A stretch of DNA of 64,000 bases from Utricularia gibba (GCA_002189035.1 NEEC01000002.1:2356001-2420000); one strand, 5' to 3'; shown: positions 12,473 to 25,100, counted from the stretch's first letter. Notes: generated from the sequence alone by a model not told the origin. Translations and numbers: made by a program.

Positions 12473-12848
12473 ATGAATTCGCAGATGAAGCACCTACTCG
12501 CCCTGTTCTCTCTTCTCCTTCTGCTCTCTCCGGTTTCGGTTTTCGTTGCTGCTTCAAGTGAGCCTCATTTCATCGATCGATCTTTTACTCTTTCTGCAGG
12601 ATCGTTGGCTAATTTTCGGCATTCCATGTTTATGGTTTCTGCAGGAGATGTTGGTTCGAGGCGCAAAAATGGCGTTTCCGTGGTGAGTTTTGTTGTGTGA
12701 TGTGGTGATTTCGTTCCTGATGATAATTTTGGCTGATCTGCTGAATTTTCAGGCGACGGAGAGGGAATTTAGGGTAAAAATGGATTTGGGAACCATGGAT
12801 TACGCGGATGTAGGAGCAAATAATAAGCATGATCCGTCTTATCCGTAG
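12473..12848 (+). CDS. PSY-family sulfated peptide hormone precursor
   Basis: Three small exons, 12473-12557, 12645-12682 and 12753-12848, join to 72 codons. Residues 1-28 form a signal peptide (KHLLALFSLLLLLSPVSVFV). A basic spacer (SRRKNG) follows. The C-terminus is the PSY motif DYADVGANNKHDPSYP just before the stop, with the Asp-Tyr pair that is tyrosine-sulfated in PSY1, the AN.KHDP core and prolines that can be hydroxylated. PSY peptides are secreted, processed, and perceived by leucine-rich-repeat receptor kinases to balance growth and stress. The gene lies in the same orientation 188 bp after the ADH-like stop codon, so it could be mistaken for that gene's 3'UTR. Exon 2 is only 38 nt. 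An alternative acceptor exists at 12600. Identity rests on motif and architecture. Confidence 0.8.
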
Positions 12849-13205
12849 TACCTGAAGGGATGCTCCTTCTGTACAGAGATTCTGAGTGATTTGTTCTTTT
12901 ATAGATTGTTCGCTGCTGCTTTTCTTTAGTTTCATTCTGTAACTCTTCTTGTTGGTTTCCTGAATATCGAGTTGCAGTTTAAAGAGAGAGCTTTGTTGTT
13001 TAAACCTCTCAAAAAAGATGCTTGTTTTCGCAATGCTCAGAACGTCAATATCCCCCCACCCCCCTTCCCCCCAAAAAAAGCTTTTCTTGCTATGCATCTC
13101 TGTATGAAATGAAATCTGACTGCAGAACTCAACAAGAAAATGGGAAGTGAACTACTCAGGGGATGAAGCTCACATGTTGACTCAGTGAAGGTGTACTCTT
13201 ATGAC

Positions 13206-14013
13206 TTATCTAACCTGACAGTCTTCATCATTAAAGTGCTGTTGATGCTTCATCATCGTCTTCTCTGTTTCCTGAAGTTTGCTCGATGGGTCTCTGTTTT
13301 GATAGTCGGTATCCTCAGCCGGCAAGCGTCTTCTGCATTTGGGGCAGGTATTATGCAGTGCCAGCCATGGTAAGATGCATTCCTTGTGGTAGATGTGACT
13401 GCAGGGCAACCTTGTTGCTTCCTGATTCAACACAAAGTCGTCCAGACACACTACGCATTCAATGGATGCTTCGGTTTCCCCTGTCATCTTTTCATCAGGC
13501 AATGCCTCAACTGCGGATCTTGCTGCAGGTGGCGGCCCGTACACATTCCGATCATTCTGTAAATCCGATTCCACGAACTGACTGACCAAGAATGTCGGAA
13601 TATGGATATCATGTATTTCGCCGGCGAAGCTCATCATCCAGTTATGGGGATTAGGGCGTTGTGGCTACCAAGAAAAAGGAATCTTGCCCAACTCAATGCA
13701 TGAGGTATCGGTAAGTTGTGAACGTCGACGGGAAATGCTCTGATTCCAGGTAAGGGTGCAGAGAAGAAAGCGACGGTGCCGCCGCCCAAGATCGCGGCGG
13801 GTGTCGGAAACCATAGGTGTAAGAGATGCTTGTAGGAGCGGTTTGGAAATGGAGTTCTTGAAGTAAACGTTGTCCACAAATGGGGCAGCGGATCTGGTTA
13901 ATGGATGATCGCTGCCGCACCACAACCGCCACGTTCTCATTGCAGTAGCTGCAAAAACTCCACCGGAGTGCGACGGACGGCCTGTCGCTACGCACTGTTA
14001 GTTGCGTCGACAT
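13206..14013 (-). CDS. RING-H2 E3 ubiquitin ligase with N-terminal zinc ribbon, frame disrupted
   Basis: From ATG 14013 the first frame gives a zinc-ribbon-like N-terminus, FCSYCNENV ... IRCPICGQRLLQEL, typical of one class of plant RING ligases. The C-terminal part, in another frame, has AARSAVEALPDEK followed by a complete RING-H2 finger: C-VV-C, C-S-H, H-KE-C and C-PK-C around PWLALHNTCPKC. Such proteins transfer ubiquitin from E2 to substrates in cytosol or nucleus. The two parts are linked through a third frame (FPVDVHNLPIPHALSW ... ALIPITG), so two single-base losses, near 13720-13730 and near 13636-13640, would restore one 270-residue protein. A short intron ending at the TAG at 13665 is the alternative, but no good donor is seen. 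Genes of this class are usually intronless. Confidence 0.75.
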
Positions 14014-14362
14014 GGCGCTCGCCTCCAGATGGATCGGAGTAGAGAGTAGGCTGACTGCACCTCACAAATGTCGTTTTTTCTTTAAATCTGAAATATATTT
14101 ATTTATTTCACGAAAAATAAAAAAACATGTCCAATTAAATGTGATTAAAATTAAAATATTTTGTACGGCGTGGGAGCAAATCCTTAAATTCCGAAATCTA
14201 GGGATTTAATCACAATAATAAAAATTGGATTAAAATTTAAATCTAAAAAAGAAAAACCAAAGCGGAAACACTCAAAGCGTAAATCACTTGCACCAAACAG
14301 TGCTGCATGATACAAATACTAGTTGATGAAAGAGGAAATGAATCTAAAATTCCCACAGAAGG
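14014..14362. other. Intergenic, AT-rich
   Basis: About 350 bases between the start of the RING gene and the stop of the coiled-coil gene. AT-rich, with no supported gene. It must contain the promoter of the RING gene and the 3'UTR of the next gene. Confidence 0.5.
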
Positions 14363-16020
14363 CTAGGCCTTCAAGGCACGGGAAAGCCTCTCAAAGAAGA
14401 CCTTGCACATGCTGGGGCTGAAAGTGATGGCTTCTTCCTTCATCCACCCTGGTGCAATCCTCTCCATCATCCCCAGGGATATCACACGATACAAGAATTC
14501 AGTTTCACCGGCCGAATTAGTCGTCAATGTAAGGCTGAAGGAATAGCCTGAAAGACAGGTAGTTGTGCATTCACCAGCCGGATCAGTTTCATGCAAATAA
14601 ATTTGCTCATTCCAGAAACTTAACCTCGGCATTCGTTTAAGCAGATGAACAAATTGCTGAGAAGGGAGAACGGGCCCTACCACTTGAGGGATGACTGGCC
14701 AAGATGCATGTTTCATTGTTTTCAGTGGAGACCGATAGTTTCAAGCCATGAAAAAGTTCCACAAGTTCCTGAAACACACAGTTGATTGAACCAGCTCTTT
14801 CACTGCCACCTGCTGCCCCCCAAAGAAAGCAAGTCAACAGACTGGGCAAGATAAACTTCCATCGACAAAGTATGCTTCCAGCAGAGGTGTACCTGAGCTA
14901 TGTGTCATCCTTGAGCAGCACGTAGGCTGAGTATGATGTGTGAAGTGTCAGGAAATATGTCGAGTTGCGGATGAAATGTAACATGCAACATGCATACCTG
15001 CTGCACCTTTATTGAAGCATCACCACCTTCATGTTGAACAGATCATTAGTTAGGTTCCAGACTGAGAGCCAAGCTATACTATCAGTAGCAGGCATAAATC
15101 TAAAAGTGCTCAAAAGTTCATGGCAAGATGTACAACATCTCTTCACCTTGAGTATAATCGTCTGAAGTTTTCAGTAGGGAGGTGTTTCCCACGAGGACCT
15201 CATTGTGGGTGCCTTTGTTGCGCTCCAACTCTTGGAACCTCTCTAGTTCATCTGATAGTTTCTTATCTAAAATCACGACGACGAAAATTCCCTTCGTCAA
15301 AAGATATGCTGCACACTGAGTGTGCGGATAGAAGATGCTAAATAGGGGCCCAAAAAAAACGAGCTTTTCACTAGGTAGAGAGATTTACTTTTCTGGTTTT
15401 CTTCCATCCAGAGCTTCTGGAAGTGATTTTGGTCCTTCCCGCCACCAGCTGATCTGCAACGAAACAATTTTCCTGATTTGAAACTCTAGAAAAAGGATTA
15501 TCTCAGGATCACGAAAGTACTCTTTATTATAAATTCTTGCCTCACAGAAGCAAGTTCATTACTTAGTTCATCAACTTTCCCATAGAGCCTTTCAGTTTCG
15601 CTTTTTAAATACTGAATCATTTCATCTGCAGCTGCATTAGACGACACACAAAGAATCTGAGATTAATTATTTGGAAGCAGAAAAAATGAATGAAGAAACA
15701 ATACTATCAGAATAAGTGATGCTGCCATATCATGAAACATACGGAAGCTCAAGCATGGCAAACCACAGTAGAAGTGCATAAATGTCCCTACACCTGGCTC
15801 CAAATACCGTTAAATGTAGTATTCAACATACCGGCCATGTAGCTCATGAACTTCTTTTCCTGGTCATGACTCAGTTTATCAAACGCCGATTCTTTCTCCT
15901 TCTACAGAAGAATGAGCAGCAAGAGAATGAGTTCATGAAATATGATAATAGTTTCACAGTCACAGATAGAACCTTGAGTTCAGAGTATTTTTTGTACAAC
16001 TTGGCGTAGAGGCTCTCCAT
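14363..16020 (-). CDS. Plant coiled-coil protein of unknown function (DUF7806-like)
   Basis: Eight exons can be joined in phase: 16020-15973, 15901-15832, 15631-15541, 15453-15389, 15266-15147, 15026-14998, 14768-14681, 14547-14363, giving about 231 residues. It opens MESLYAKLYKKYSELK, continues with heptad-like helices (DEMIQYLKSETERLYGKVDE; QKLWMEENQKNKKLSDELER), and ends with a globular, probably beta-rich domain (SFSLTLTTNSAGETEFLYRV, then MERIAPGWMKE and SPSMCKVFFERLSR). The opening and the EENQKNKKLS.E block recall a plant-specific family I know only as DUF7806; that name is from memory. No catalytic motif is seen. Architecture resembles structural proteins of chromosome or cytoskeleton complexes, but that is a guess. 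The intron after SNELASV has a GC donor. The joins of the two short exons (15026-14998, 14768-14681) are less certain. Confidence 0.7.
15454..15540 (-). other. GC-AG intron (coiled-coil gene intron 3)
   Basis: The exon ends CTGTGAG and the intron begins gcaaga, ending gttgcag. The phase-2 junction continues the helix LASVR into the SAGGGKDQNHF segment. No nearby GT keeps the frame. Confidence 0.65.
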
Positions 16021-17269
16021 CCGAGACCCCTAAAATACCGTTAACTAATCCCAGAAATGCAGTACAACCGGAAACGTCGAAGCGGGAGCGGACGAAAGAA
16101 ATGTGAGTGAAACCGAAAGGAAATCGAAAGAACGCCTGAAAAACCAAGAACCAGAACGCCAAGGACTTAGCTTTAGCTCCCAATTCGAAATATGGGCGTC
16201 AGTTAGCCCGAGAATCATATCGAATCCATAGAAATTGAAAAGAAAAACGAGAATTGAGCCAAAACAGACAGAAACAGCGCTACCTCGAAATCGCAATCCG
16301 ACCAAACCAACAATTGCCCTCTGAGGATGCCGAAATACAAAAGTTACCCAGGAAAATTCAAAAAGTTCCGAACGCCATATCGCGCCACAGCCTCCGCCGA
16401 CGGTTAGTGATGAAAACCTTAAAAACGACGTCGTGTTCACTTTCTACTCCATTTAGACTCCAAGCCTAGTGTTTTGATTGTGAAATAAAAATATTAAATA
16501 AAATCATATTTTATATTAAATTTTATTTATTATTATTGAATCTCCATTTTTAAATGATTATAGATTATTACGTTAAGTTTATTGAATTAAAAATAAAATA
16601 ATTTCTATTCATAAAAAAACACTTAAATTATTTATTATTTTAAAAATCTACATTATTTAAAAATTGTTCTAAAAAATTTTTGAAAATTGTTTTTATTTTT
16701 GAAAATTATTTTTAAAAAATAAAAATAATAAATAAAAGTAAATAATTTCTTGTTTTTTAAAAATAATTTTTATAATATAATTTTAAAAATATTTTTGATA
16801 GAATTATTTTATAATTAAAATTGTTTTAAAATAAAATTATTTTTAATTTTAAAAAATATGAATAGTTTTTAAAAATTTTTCTGAACACTCATTTATACTT
16901 CTTTTACTGTGGCTACTTTTACTTTTACCGTTCACATCTGGCTGCCTCCATGCGTCTTCCTTTCACCTTCCGGTGTGCAAAACCAGATCTTGCGGTGGTT
17001 CCGCCGTCTCGATGGGACTTCCGACGCCTGACCATTTCCTAACGATCTGCTTTCATCCTCCGGTATGCTTGAATTGAGTAAACGAAGTGGCACGGCACCA
17101 TCAGCATTATTCCCACGAAGAAACTCAAAACTCAACAGGAATCAGGGAGCATAATACAGAGCGGTAGTTCATGCAAGCTTTTCAGAAACAGAGGACTGAG
17201 TCCGTGACGAGCTACGGCGCCGGACGTGGATGCAGCGGCATCAGCTTCCGGCGAGATGGGCATCATCAT
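16021..17269. other. Intergenic: promoter of coiled-coil gene, AT-rich tract, SMT1 3' flank
   Basis: 16021-16440 is moderately GC-rich upstream DNA of the coiled-coil gene. 16480-16900 is extremely AT-rich, with short self-complementary runs of A and T and no frame. 16930-17269 is probably the SMT1 3'UTR and flank; a 67-codon frame on the minus strand there (17135-16932) has no recognisable feature. Confidence 0.5.
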
Positions 17270-19608
17270 TCATTCCTCTGTAAGAGGCTTCCGGGCTAGG
17301 AAGAAGTACATCGGCGTGAAAATCTCTTTTCTGCGAAACGAACCCGATATTCATTAGAACAGGGCGACTTTGGAACGAGAATTCAGTCTAGTGAGTGAGG
17401 CCTTACTTCGCCCCAGCGACTAGTCCATCGGCAGCTTTCTCCAAGAAAGCTTGAACTCTTTGGCTTCCCTTGGGAGCGATTCCAAGTTTCTCCAGACCCT
17501 TCACCTGAAGAAGAAGAAGGAGATATCAAGCTAACAAAACAACCCAGAGGCCTGCATTTCTGTGAATCTCACCAGGTTTCGAGTGACGAAGCGCCCGGGG
17601 ATTGTCAAACGGAAGTTGCTAAGAGAGAAGTGGCTGGGGTCAATTGGGAGGTACCAGGGGACCGGCGAGTCAACTGCAAGGTCTTTCTCCCACACAACCT
17701 GTTGAGATTCTGGACATGGTGAAATGCAGAAAGGAATGCGCAGGATGCAGAGCTTGGATTCTCAGACTTACTTCAAACCCAGCTAACCGAATAGCTTCAA
17801 GGCATTGGGTCGTAAACCGAATATCAGGGAGACCATTCCCGAGTTCAATTTCAGCCTCCATATAGACATCATCAGTCATGTATACAAGAAATCCACCCCA
17901 TGAAGCATACCAGTGAATATGGAGCTTACCTTAATCTGCTGGTGCTCTGAGTTTTTGGGATCGTATGCATCTGTCATGCACCATTCATAAGCAGCGAAAC
18001 ACTGACCGGGTTTGAGTACTCTGTATATCTCCTTATAGCAGCCGACCTGAGCAGACGCACAATCGCATTTCAATCAAGAAGGGGCTCATTTTCAACATTA
18101 CTACTCTGCGAGCTACAGAGGCTGATGATGAACAAGTGAGAGTTCACGTACTGCATCTGGGGCGTGGCATGTCGCCTCGATCGCATACACAGCATCAAAT
18201 GAATTATCCGGGAATGGCATCTTCATGAAATCAGCCTACATCGTACAGAAACATTGGCAAAGCTTTAGAGAGGGGGGATAACAAGCAAGCAAACACATGA
18301 GATTCATTAAACTGACTTTTACAAAGTCACATTGTTGCTCCAATCCTGCGAGGCGATTAAGAACCTGTTCCAAGATGCAACATCAGCCTTGAAAGAAATG
18401 CATATAGCACAAAAACAGCTGCCTGGTGTTTTAAGGAAAAGTAAAAGAAGCACCTTTCCCCTAGAAATCTGGTATTCGTTGTTGTTTAGACCCGTTACTG
18501 ATGTATAGCTGCAAGGGAAATCAATGGGAAACACAAAATTGACTTTGAGAGGCGTCATCAGATTAAATGGTACATTTAGCAGATTGTCAGGGCATGCTTC
18601 TTGCCTGAATCGAGCAATTTCGCGTAATGGTCCACCAATTCCACACCCTACGTCCAAGACCTGGAAATACAGAAAAAAAAACATTGTTCTAGGTGATCGA
18701 GTCTTAAAGCAGAATGTAAATGAAGAGAAGAGATAAAGATAAAGCACCTTCTGTCCTGGTTTCAGACCAAGTTGGAAGGCAAGGAAGTGCTCATGGCGCT
18801 TAATGCTCTCTCTTAGAGATTCACCCTTCCACCTGATAAGCCATATCATTCATGTAATCAGACCCAACAAAACTCCAGGTAATTGATTGCAGTTGCGTTT
18901 TCAAGGAACTACATTTGATAAACTAGGCTGGTTCCCGATATAAGTATAATATATATGCTTACCGCTGTGCAAAATGGAATGATTCTCCCCATCCATACTC
19001 ATAAAAACTTGTCACAAGGTCATAGTATTTATTGACCTGCAAAAAGGATGTGAAAATTTCATCTTCCCTGATTGATTATATTTTGCTCAGATAGTGAGGA
19101 AGAAATTGATCGAAACCACAAATCGATGGGTTTCAGATAGCATCGCCCAGGATGCAAACGAAATAACAATTTTTTAAAAGGAAAAGTTGGTGAAAACGAA
19201 CATAGATGATCTGATTCCTAGAACCAAGTAAGAAATCTCACCATGTCAGTGTAGTTGGATTTTCTTTCTTCCTCATTGCCTCCGTAGCAAACATGATACT
19301 TCTCATACCTATTTCGTAGGTGCACAACGACTAAGTCTCAACATATAAAGGACAATAAACCAACACCCACCTTCAGATCTGAAACAATTACACACACAAA
19401 GAGCAACTACAACTCCATGCTATACAGGAATTAATTAAATGCAGCCACCCATATAAAAAAAAATGTAACTTTACACAAAAAAAAAAAAAGAATGAATGTG
19501 ATAAGATGAAGAATGCAAGGGATACTTTTCAACAGCAGGGAGAACATCATCTTTCTCAATTCTTCCGCCAACCCCAGCCGCCAGATCCAATGTTCCTGCC
19601 CTAGACAT
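17270..19608 (-). CDS. SMT1: Cycloartenol C-24 sterol methyltransferase 1
   Basis: Thirteen exons in clean phase: 19608-19526, 19308-19242, 19036-18963, 18832-18748, 18660-18605, 18508-18454, 18364-18317, 18235-18152, 18046-17930, 17855-17772, 17698-17573, 17504-17407, 17330-17270; 345 residues. The enzyme transfers a methyl group from S-adenosylmethionine to C-24 of cycloartenol, committing carbon to phytosterols at the endoplasmic reticulum. Visible are the sterol-binding signature [15 protein letters not shown] motif [37 protein letters not shown] and [20 protein letters not shown]. The C-terminus [14 protein letters not shown] is typical of SMT1 rather than SMT2/3, which carry an N-terminal membrane segment absent here. 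ATG 19608 gives [10 protein letters not shown], matching the family start. Intron 5 has a GC donor. The gene is divergent from RLF. Confidence 0.96.
18509..18604 (-). other. GC-AG intron (SMT1 intron 5)
   Basis: The exon ends GATTCAG and the intron begins gcaaga, ending ttgcag. Joining gives IARFS then [13 protein letters not shown], the conserved order in SMT1, so the GC donor is needed. The protein has no slack here to move the junction. Confidence 0.8.
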
Positions 19609-20565
19609 CACGATTCTCTCCTTTGCAAAAACTCAAGGTTCCCACAACAGGAATCTTCAGGATCTGATATAAACAGCAATATAAAATACGTCACCCGGAT
19701 TTAGGCAAAACCGGTTGTCGAAGTAACTAGGAATGGTACCCGATTCCGGAAATGTGAAGTTCAAGACTTTTCACAGGTATAGGATTAAAGCTGGACTATG
19801 GAGATGAGCAACGATGCAAGAGTGCAGAGACGCTGTCACTATGGCTCCAGGAGTGTAAAAGCTTTATAAATCAACCACAAAGGTGCAGGGACCGTGGCTC
19901 ATCATGTGACGAGTGATCTGTCAATCGTGGGGCCCATTAGATGTGAAAAAGGAAAGCTTTATAAATTCACCCTCTATCGATCACCCCTCAAGAGTCAAGA
20001 CTCGATTTTTGCAGGCACTTTGATTTTCCAAAGTGATGAATGGTAACCAGTTCGTGTAGCAATTCCCGAGTCGTATTTGATTGTTGTTTTTGTGCGTTTT
20101 GGGCTCAGTGAAGAACGTGAATGTTCAGCCGATGTTGTTGATCGGAGACGAGGAATCTTTTTTGTCAACTCCTTGACAGGAAATTCGCCCTCCTGGAGAT
20201 CTTTCTCGACAAAGTACATACCAATTTATGCGATTTCTCGTGTTTCAATTCATGCTTCTGATTATCTTGGTTTTTATCTTTCTCTTTTTCGATTCAGTAT
20301 TTTCGTTCCACCGTCACGTTTACAAGATTGGGTACGCAGCAGATGATTTCTTCTTGCTTGATTAACTCATGCTTCAAAATTGCTTTCAAAAAAACCGAAT
20401 CTTGGAAAGAACGATTACTCCCGTCAGTTTAGGGCATCATCGTCGGTCCAATTGAAGGGCTTTCCGAAAGAGAATTTGTTATTGTTTAGATTTTTAACTG
20501 GATATCCTCACCCATACAAATTTTGTTCCATGAATCGGATTTTGTGCAGGAGCAAGTGGGTTGCG
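19609..20565. other. Bidirectional promoter region between SMT1 and RLF
   Basis: About 950 bases between two divergent ATGs. It includes CACGTGA-like and GGGGCCCATT words around 19890-19940; the latter resembles the site II/TCP-binding element (GGCCCA) common in housekeeping promoters. From about 20060 the sequence probably belongs to the RLF 5'UTR, which may hold an intron ending near tgtgcag at 20549. Confidence 0.45.
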
Positions 20566-21862
20566 ATGGACAGTGGTGAAGATTTTGCTTTCGCCCAAGT
20601 AAAGTCTAACTAGAATGATATGCATTCTCTTCATCTTTGCATCCTTGGTTGCAGTTTTGGTTACTGAAAACCTATCTCCTTTGTCCAAATAAGGTGCTGC
20701 CGCCTGTGGATAGTGCTGAAGTTTATAGGGTTGCCGATTGCGTCAGTGGCATACGAGTAGATGCTGGAGATGAAAATGGTTCTAGTCATGAGAACTTTGG
20801 GGTTGTACAGAAAGAAGGCACTACCTCCGCCCAGCAGGCTTCTGTGGGTTCATTGATGTTTACTGTGATAGATGCATCATCCCAGAAAGTTGATCAGCGA
20901 TCAAAGCATGAAAAAACGATAACCACCGAGAATTCAGATGCGGCTTCTGGAGGGATGGTACCTGTGAGGAAACCTAGAGCAAGAGTCAAGGTCCCCTTTG
21001 AGAAGGGCTACAGTCAGATGGACTGGCTCAAGCTTACAAGAACTCATCCTGACCTGGCTGGTACAATGAATGACTCTTAACTTCTTACGCTGTTATCCAT
21101 AATGACATCATCTTTCTCCTGAAGTTTAGTTTCTGGCATTTTCAGTTCAACGTTTAAAGCTCATGTGTTGAAATGAAACCACTCAACCAGGGTGGCTTTT
21201 CTTGTTCATTCTCTTTATCATGCACATTTTGAAAACATTCTCCTCTTCAGGATTAAAAGGGCAGTCCAGCAAAAGGCTTATATCGTTAAGTGAAGTGAAG
21301 CAGCATCAGTCCGATGGCCACATGTGGACTGTACTTAAAGGGCGTGTCTACAACATAGCCCCTTACATGAAGTTCCACCCCGGAGGTAGTAGCTAGATGC
21401 TTCCTTATGTGATCTGCTCGTACATCTATTTCCCTATTGTATTGTTCATAAAGATTGTATTGTGAAAGCTAACAGCCAAAGATGACACCTACCCTCTATG
21501 CATCTAAACAAACCTTCTGTTCATGTCGATTTTCATCTATTTTCGTTCCGAGTGGTTGCTTGGATGTTGATGCCTCATACTTCTGCTGCTCTATGTCTGA
21601 GATGCCTCTGTCTCTTGAAGGTGCTGATATGTTGATGAAGGCCGTTGGAAAAGACTGCACGTCCTTGTTCAGTATCCTTTGTTAATTTATACCTGGATTC
21701 ACAAGTTCTTTCACTAGGATCACTCTCTGATTCTTCTCTGTGGTGAAGCTTTGTGATCCTTATGGATGAAACTCAGACAAGTACCATGCCTGGGTCAATG
21801 CAGATTTCTTGTTGGAGAAATGCCTCGTCGGAATCCTCGACGACGGCCCATCGCCGGTGTAA
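20566..21862 (+). CDS. RLF: Cytochrome b5 domain protein RLF (lateral root formation)
   Basis: Five exons in phase: 20566-20598, 20694-21060, 21251-21385, 21621-21671, 21777-21862; 223 residues. The N-terminal half is acidic and low-complexity. A basic motif [23 protein letters not shown] leads into the cytochrome b5 fold: [17 protein letters not shown], then [14 protein letters not shown] with the first haem-ligand histidine in HPGG. The second histidine is in NKYHAWVN. This order ([19 protein letters not shown] then cyt b5) is that of Arabidopsis RLF, a cytosolic protein needed for lateral root founder cell divisions. Its electron partner is not known to me. The small first exon [11 protein letters not shown] fits the family. 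Intact. Tandem with TOP2, about 320 bp before its ATG. Confidence 0.9.
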
Positions 21863-22184
21863 TCTTACGGCCGGAGTCCGGGGATACACAGTAGTTGTTT
21901 CATGTGCTGTTGGGGACATACAAAAAGACTATCCGACGCCATCTTGTATTTTTTCACATTGAAATTAAACCAATATAATAATAAAAATAATGGGTTTAAT
22001 TGAAGGAACTAAACTGGGGATTCGGAATTCAAATTCGAAATTTGAAATTATAGCCGTTACAAACCCTTACCGCCTCTTTGAACTTGATTATATAAATAAT
22101 TCTTTTTTCTCTGTATTCGACTGTTTGAAAATTTCGAAGCTCTTCTGGACGTGCTCTCCGTGACTCTGCCGGAGCCCTAACTCC

Positions 22185-25100
22185 ATGGCGGGAGCGAAGA
22201 AGGGCCCTCTCATCAGCAGCAACAATGCCAACATTCTTCCGATGGAAACCGCGGCTGCTAGAGGTAAGAAGACGATCGAGCAAACGTACCAGAAGAAAAC
22301 GCAACTAGAGCACATCCTGCTCCGTCCTGATACGTATATCGGGTCCGTTGAAAAACACAGTCAAACGCTATGGGTGTTTGAGAATGATGCAATGGTGCTA
22401 AAGACGATCAACTATGTGCCTGGTCTCTACAAGATATTCGATGAGATTTTGGTCAACGCTGCAGACAACAAGCAGCGGGATCCGAAGATGGACTCCGTGA
22501 AAGTCACCATTGACGTTGAGACTAACTCGGTGAGCATTTATAACAACGGAGACGGAGTTCCTGTTGAGATTCATCAGGAAGAAGGGGTTTACGTTCCGGA
22601 GTTGATTTTTGGGCATTTATTGACCAGTAGCAACTATGATGATAACGAGAAGAAGACTACAGGTGGGAGGAACGGTTATGGTGCTAAGCTGACGAATATT
22701 TTCTCCACTGAATTTGTCGTGGAGACTGCAGATGGCAAGAGACAAAGGAAATATAAGCAGGTGCTAACAATTTCATGGTTTTTCTGTTTCCCATGTTTGT
22801 TGAAGACTGTAGTTCCTCATATTTTGCATCCTTCAGCTTTTCTAGGGTTACTTGCTGGATTATGCTAAGTTATATGGATAGATTTTATACTGGAATCCAA
22901 TTTGATGCACCATTTGTGGCTTCTGTATGTTTCTGAAGGTTTTCTCCAACAACATGGGGACAAAATCAGAGCCTGTCATATCTAAATGTAAAGCCAGTGA
23001 GAACTGGACAAAGATTACCTTCAAGCCAGACTTGGCGAAATTCAGCATGACTTGCTTGGAGGACGATGTTGTATCTCTTATGAAGAAGCGTGTAATTGAT
23101 GTGGCAGGATGCCTTGGGAAGACGGTGAAGGTGGAGTTGAATGGCCAACTCTTCAATTTCAAATCTTTCTCCAATTATTGTGACCTTTATCTGAAATCTA
23201 CAACCACTTCCAGTTCTGATCCTCTCCCAAGGTGTGTAATATCTGTGGAACTTAATTTTTTCTAGGTGGATTTCAGTTTCCTGAAAATGTTAAATGACGT
23301 TTATTATGATAGGTTTGAAGAAGAAGTGCACGATAGATGGCAAGTTTGTGTTAGTCGAAGTGAAGGACAGTTTCAGCAGGTAGGGAAGATCTTTTTCTTT
23401 TTCATCGCTAAGTTGAGTGAGGAGTCACAACCTCTTCAGAAGAAAAGGCTTGATGGGATTTTTAATTCATGCTACTGATGCCTTGATCAGGTCAGCTTCG
23501 TAAATGCAATTGCAACAATCAAGGGTGGTACTCATGTTGATTACGTCACGAATAAGATAACAACCCATCTAGTTAATGTCATGAAGAACAAGAACAAGAA
23601 GAACAAGAAGTTTGACATTAAACCACATACAGTAAAAAATCATCTGTGGGTGTTTGTCAATGCACTTATTGACAATCCAGCATTTGATTCACAAACTAAG
23701 GAAACTTTGACACTTCGAGCTCCTAGCTTTGGTTCTTCGTGGGAGTTCTCTTCAAAATTCCTGGATAAAGGTTTGGATTCACCGCTTTTCTTCTTTCAGT
23801 GGAGAAAATATTCGTCGGCTGGTTGGAACACCACTTCTTTTTCCTCTGTATGTCATTATGAACTCATCATCTGATCTGTTTAAATGCAGTTGCGAAATCA
23901 GATATAATGAAAAATATTGAGGAATGGGCAGATTTTAAACAGAAGAAAGACTTGAAGAAAACGGATGGCTCAAAGGACAGGAGAATATATGGACTAGCAA
24001 AACTTGCTGATGCAAATGAAGCTGGGGGCAAGAATTCTGAGAAGTGCACTTTGATTCTGACTGAAGGAGATTCAGCCAAAGCACTCGCTGTAAGTTGATA
24101 TTAATTAAAAACAGGTTGAAGTACTTCTAACCTCCCCTGCCTGGAGTTTCATATATTCTTCATCATTACTGATCAGGTCGCCGGACTTTCTGTTGTTGGA
24201 CGAGATCACTATGGAGTGTTTCCACTGAGAGGTAAATTGCTCAATGTGAGGGAAGCAAGCCATAATCAGCTTATGAACAATGCAGAAATACAGCACATCA
24301 AGCAGATATTAGGACTTCAGCATGGCAAGAACTATGATAGTGTCAAGTCACTAAGATATGGACACTTGATGATAATGACTGATCAGGTTTGAACCCTTGA
24401 ACAATTGTTTGAGAACTGATAAAATTAGTTTTTAATTAAAAACCTTTTCTTATGCAGGATCATGATGGCTCACATATCAAGGGTCTGTTGATTAATTTCA
24501 TCCATTCCTTCTGGCCATCGTTGCTCAAAGTTCCTACCTTTTTATTGGAATTTATAACTCCTATTGTTAAGGTTGGTTATTACACAACTTCCCTTATGTA
24601 CTTTTTTTGTTACCTTGGAGGATTTCCTCGTTCCGACTTTACATTTTCCCTTTTGTAGGCCACTCATAAAACAACTAAAACTAGGAAAGCATTCTACACA
24701 ATGCCCGAATATGAGGGCTGGAAAGATAGTTTGGGTTCCGATTCTAAGAATTGGTCCATCAAGTACTACAAGGTTAGTGTGCTTGAAATGTGATCGAAAT
24801 TCCAAGGTATAAATACGGTGTTCATCTGATGATGATTGTTCGCTACTTCTGAAGGGGTTGGGAACGAGCACAGATGCTGAAGGGAAAGAATACTTTGAAG
24901 AACTTGACAAGCACAAGAAGGATTTTGTATGGCAGGATGATGAAGATGGAGAAGCTATAGAGCTGGCTTTCAGCAAGAAGAAAATTGAAGCGAGAAAGAG
25001 CTGGCTACGACAATTTGAGGTACCAAAGCGACCAGCGTTGCATCACAATGTGGTGCAGATACCGTTGTTTTCTTTGTTCATTCATTCTAAATGAAAGTAC

